DNA of 6,720 nucleotides from 66-474 sp035547895 (lineage in GTDB: Bacteria; Pseudomonadota; Gammaproteobacteria; Xanthomonadales; Rhodanobacteraceae). The position numbers were made by a program, and so were the translations under genes. Under the pieces are notes generated by a model. It was not told where the DNA came from and did not search any database. It saw only the letters and a program-made list of their open reading frames with translations. Below are positions 4,723 through 6,720 of the stretch, in pieces (positions within the stretch are counted from its first letter, which is position 1; each line of letters starts with the position of its first letter). Where the stretch lies: the NCBI GenBank assembly GCA_035547895.1, contig DASZTT010000254.1, forward strand, positions 1 to 6,720. The letters are read 5' to 3'.

Positions 4723-6720
4723 CTAAAACTCGAGGGAACCGAGCGCATCCGGCTTCCCGGTCGATCCGGCTGCGCTCAATGGTTTTTGTTCTTGTGCATG
4801 CCGCAAGGCCAGCAGGTTCGGAATCAGCCCGGGTTCGTTTTCCAGTTCGGCGACGGCCTGGCCGCGATGCGCGGCCAGCCATTCGGCTTGCGCGTGGGCG
4901 TTCGCCGCGTCGCCATCCGCGCGATAGGCCAGCATCAGCGCCACGTGGGTCTGGAAGTATTCGCGCCCATCGACCAGTTTGGCGAGGCAGGCGATCTGAT
5001 CCCTGGGCGCGTCGACGTATTGCGTCTCGCAATCCGCGGTGCGCCATAGTGCCACGCGATCGTAGTAACCGTGGTCCAGCGACACCTCGCGCGAGGCATC
5101 CAGCGCCTCGCGCGCCGACTGCGGCTGCCCATGGCGCGCGGCCAGCATCGCCGCGATGGCGAGATGGATCGGAGTGCTGCCATCCAGCGCCTGGCCCGAC
5201 GTTTTCAATCGCTCGATTTCGCTGTCGATCAGCGCCTTCAATTGTGTTCCGGCGCCCGCGCTGTTCTGGGCCAGCGCCAACGCCACGCGCGCGAGCGCCA
5301 CGCGCGCCTGCTGTTCCTTCGACGCCGCCTGCGTCGCATATTGCGCGGCCTTGTCGAGCGGCGGTTTCGCCAGGTCGAGATGGCCCTGATCGATCGCCAC
5401 CGCTGCGTAACGCACTTCCTTCTCGGCCTGGACGGAGGCGGGCAACGCCGCGGGTGCGGCATCGAGTCGTGCCCGCACGGCCGCGTAATCGCGTGTCGCC
5501 AGATCAGGTGCGATATCTTCGAAATGAGGCAGGACAGCAATGAGTTTGAGACCCTGCCGCATGTCCGCTTTCGCAGCCTTGTAGTTGCCCAGTTCCGTCT
5601 CGACCGCGCCGAGGCTGACCCAACTGATCCCACGTATGGGATTGTTGGATTTGGCAACCGCCTGGAGGTGCGGGATGGACTCTTTCAACTTGTGCTGGTA
5701 CCACCACAACCCTATCCCGAGGTTTTGCTGCGCGCTCGAATAGTCCGGATAAAGCTGGACCGCCGTCTGCCAATTCGCGACCCATTTGTCGGCGTCCTGG
5801 TACTGGCCGATCGTCGCGTCGACCGCGAGCCGTTCGCGCGCACTCAGCCGTCCGCGGTTCGCTTCCGCTTTTTGCAGGCTGGCATACGAGGCGCGCGGGT
5901 CGTTGAGGTATGCGTTCTGGATGGTCGCCAGCCGGGCCCACGCCAATGCGAAGTTGGGGTCCAGCCGCAGCGCTTCATCCAGCAGCAGCACGGCATTTTG
6001 GATCTGTCCCTTTCCGAACATCTCTTCCGCCTTGCTGAAGGCCCGCAAGGCATCGATATTGCTGGTCGTGATCTGCTGCAGCGGCATCGAGGTCTTCTGG
6101 ATCGAAGCCAGCGATTCGCCCAGTCGCGAGCGCAGCTTGCCGAGCAGCTTGTCGGTGGCGGGCAGGATCTGCTGCTCGCTGTCGGCCTGGGTGGAATCGC
6201 TGTACACGGTGACGCCAGTGTGCGGATCGATCACCTCGGCGCTGATCTGGACGCGCCCGCCCACCTGCGCAAGGCTGGGCAGGATCAGGGCGCGTGCGCC
6301 TTCGCGCATGGCGATGTCGGAACCGATCGCGCGATTGACCTGCGTGCCCGCGGGCTTCTCCATGCGCTTCAGCGCATTGTCCACCTGCATGTCGGGGATC
6401 ACGTTGACGTACTGCGACTGCTCCAGCCCGATCTTGAACGCCGCATCCAGCGGCATGCCGAGCTGGCTCTGGTTGGTGTGGTTCTGCACGTTGCCCACCA
6501 CCACCCAGTCGCGTGCAGCGAACGCCAGCGTGGGTGGGCTCTGCAGCACGAACCACGCCCCCACGCCGATCGCAATCAACAACATCGCGGCCTCCGCCGC
6601 CAGCGTCAGCGGTCGCCGCCACCACGGCAGGATCTTCTTCGCGGTGCGTCCCGACTTCGGCGCGTGCAGCGGCGCCACGTCGTCCTCGCCCACTTCCACC
6701 ACGTCCAGCGCTTCCGGCAG
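4723..6720 (-). CDS. Putative peptide modification system cyclase, C-terminal part (TM, sensor-like domain, TPR); N-terminus outside window
   Basis: The frame is open to the window edge and ends at TAG 4725-4723, giving 665 visible residues. The first GTG (6702) is internal: upstream codons read LPEALD and continue into VVEVGEDDVAPLHAP. An 'EVGE...APL.(A/P)P' run is the usual tail of a class III adenylate/guanylate cyclase domain, so the catalytic domain probably lies just outside. A basic stretch ending PWWRRP (about 32-37) precedes one membrane helix (about 40-60, AAMLLIAIGVGAWFVL). Next is a FlgO/TolB-N-like alpha/beta region (about 65-210) with NVQNHTNQS, LGMPLDAAFKIGLEQ and GARALILPSLAQVGGRVQIS. 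TPR-like helices follow (about 220-400, e.g. AVLLLDEALRLDPNFALAWARLA) and then more helical repeats. Topology suggests a cytosolic cyclase and an extracytoplasmic TPR region. Neighbours support the 'putative peptide modification system cyclase' family. A kinase or winged-helix N-terminus on the same chassis is the main alternative. Confidence 0.75.
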   Translation of the reverse strand: MPEALDVVEVGEDDVAPLHAPKSGRTAKKILPWWRRPLTLAAEAAMLLIAIGVGAWFVLQSPPTLAFAARDWVVVGNVQNHTNQSQLGMPLDAAFKIGLEQSQYVNVIPDMQVDNALKRMEKPAGTQVNRAIGSDIAMREGARALILPSLAQVGGRVQISAEVIDPHTGVTVYSDSTQADSEQQILPATDKLLGKLRSRLGESLASIQKTSMPLQQITTSNIDALRAFSKAEEMFGKGQIQNAVLLLDEALRLDPNFALAWARLATIQNAYLNDPRASYASLQKAEANRGRLSARERLAVDATIGQYQDADKWVANWQTAVQLYPDYSSAQQNLGIGLWWYQHKLKESIPHLQAVAKSNNPIRGISWVSLGAVETELGNYKAAKADMRQGLKLIAVLPHFEDIAPDLATRDYAAVRARLDAAPAALPASVQAEKEVRYAAVAIDQGHLDLAKPPLDKAAQYATQAASKEQQARVALARVALALAQNSAGAGTQLKALIDSEIERLKTSGQALDGSTPIHLAIAAMLAARHGQPQSAREALDASREVSLDHGYYDRVALWRTADCETQYVDAPRDQIACLAKLVDGREYFQTHVALMLAYRADGDAANAHAQAEWLAAHRGQAVAELENEPGLIPNLLALRHAQEQKPLSAAGSTGKPDALGSLEF

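Noticed and set aside
4484..5047. 187-codon minus-strand frame antisense to the precursor and across the cyclase 3' end
   Set aside because: It overlaps the in-frame C-terminus of the cyclase/TPR gene and opposes the precursor. Composition is typical of a shadow frame.
1..6720. tRNA, rRNA, CRISPR arrays, insertion sequences
   Set aside because: I saw no cloverleaf-type tRNA, rRNA segment, regularly spaced repeats or transposase coding sequence on either strand.

Overview
The window looks like a piece of a GC-rich gammaproteobacterial chromosome, most likely from the Xanthomonadales/Lysobacterales (Rhodanobacteraceae or Xanthomonadaceae). The basis is the high GC content, the P-II / ubiK / comM neighbourhood, and a three-part putative peptide-modification cassette that I know mainly from this order. 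The taxonomy is an inference from protein resemblance. I could run no search.

Left part (1-2973), housekeeping. The 3' end of a DUF1453-like membrane protein gene (1-447, +) converges on a P-II signal protein gene (544-882, -). Upstream of P-II is a possible 57-codon ORF (879-1052, -) that overlaps the P-II start codon by ATGA, and a perfect inverted repeat (1051-1070). Divergent from these are ubiK (1142-1390, +, ubiquinone biosynthesis accessory factor), an intrinsic-terminator-like hairpin (1416-1445), and comM/yifB (1462-2973, +, AAA+ branch-migration helicase of natural transformation).

Middle (2974-3155). This is a 182-bp gap between convergent genes. It holds two degenerate inverted 29-bp arms that resemble the 'GTCATTCC...GGGAA' class of intergenic repeats, with a bulged hairpin between them.

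Right part (3156-6720), an accessory RiPP-like cassette. It has a SagB-related nitroreductase-fold peptide maturation dehydrogenase (3156-4337, -), a short precursor peptide with a nitrile-hydratase-like leader (4466-4717, +), and the C-terminal 665 residues of a large membrane protein (4723-6720, -, cut by the window edge). That last protein matches the 'putative peptide modification system cyclase' type: the tail of a class III cyclase domain, one membrane segment, a sensor-like domain and a TPR-rich region. The precursor is encoded antisense between the two enzyme genes, only 5 bp from the stop codon of the cyclase gene. The likely logic is that the leader recruits the dehydrogenase to modify the short C-terminal core, with the cyclase-TPR protein as signalling or scaffold partner. 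Neither the product nor the chemistry can be read from the sequence, and no YcaO, LanM, radical SAM, protease or transporter gene lies in the window. This cassette is the most interesting content here.
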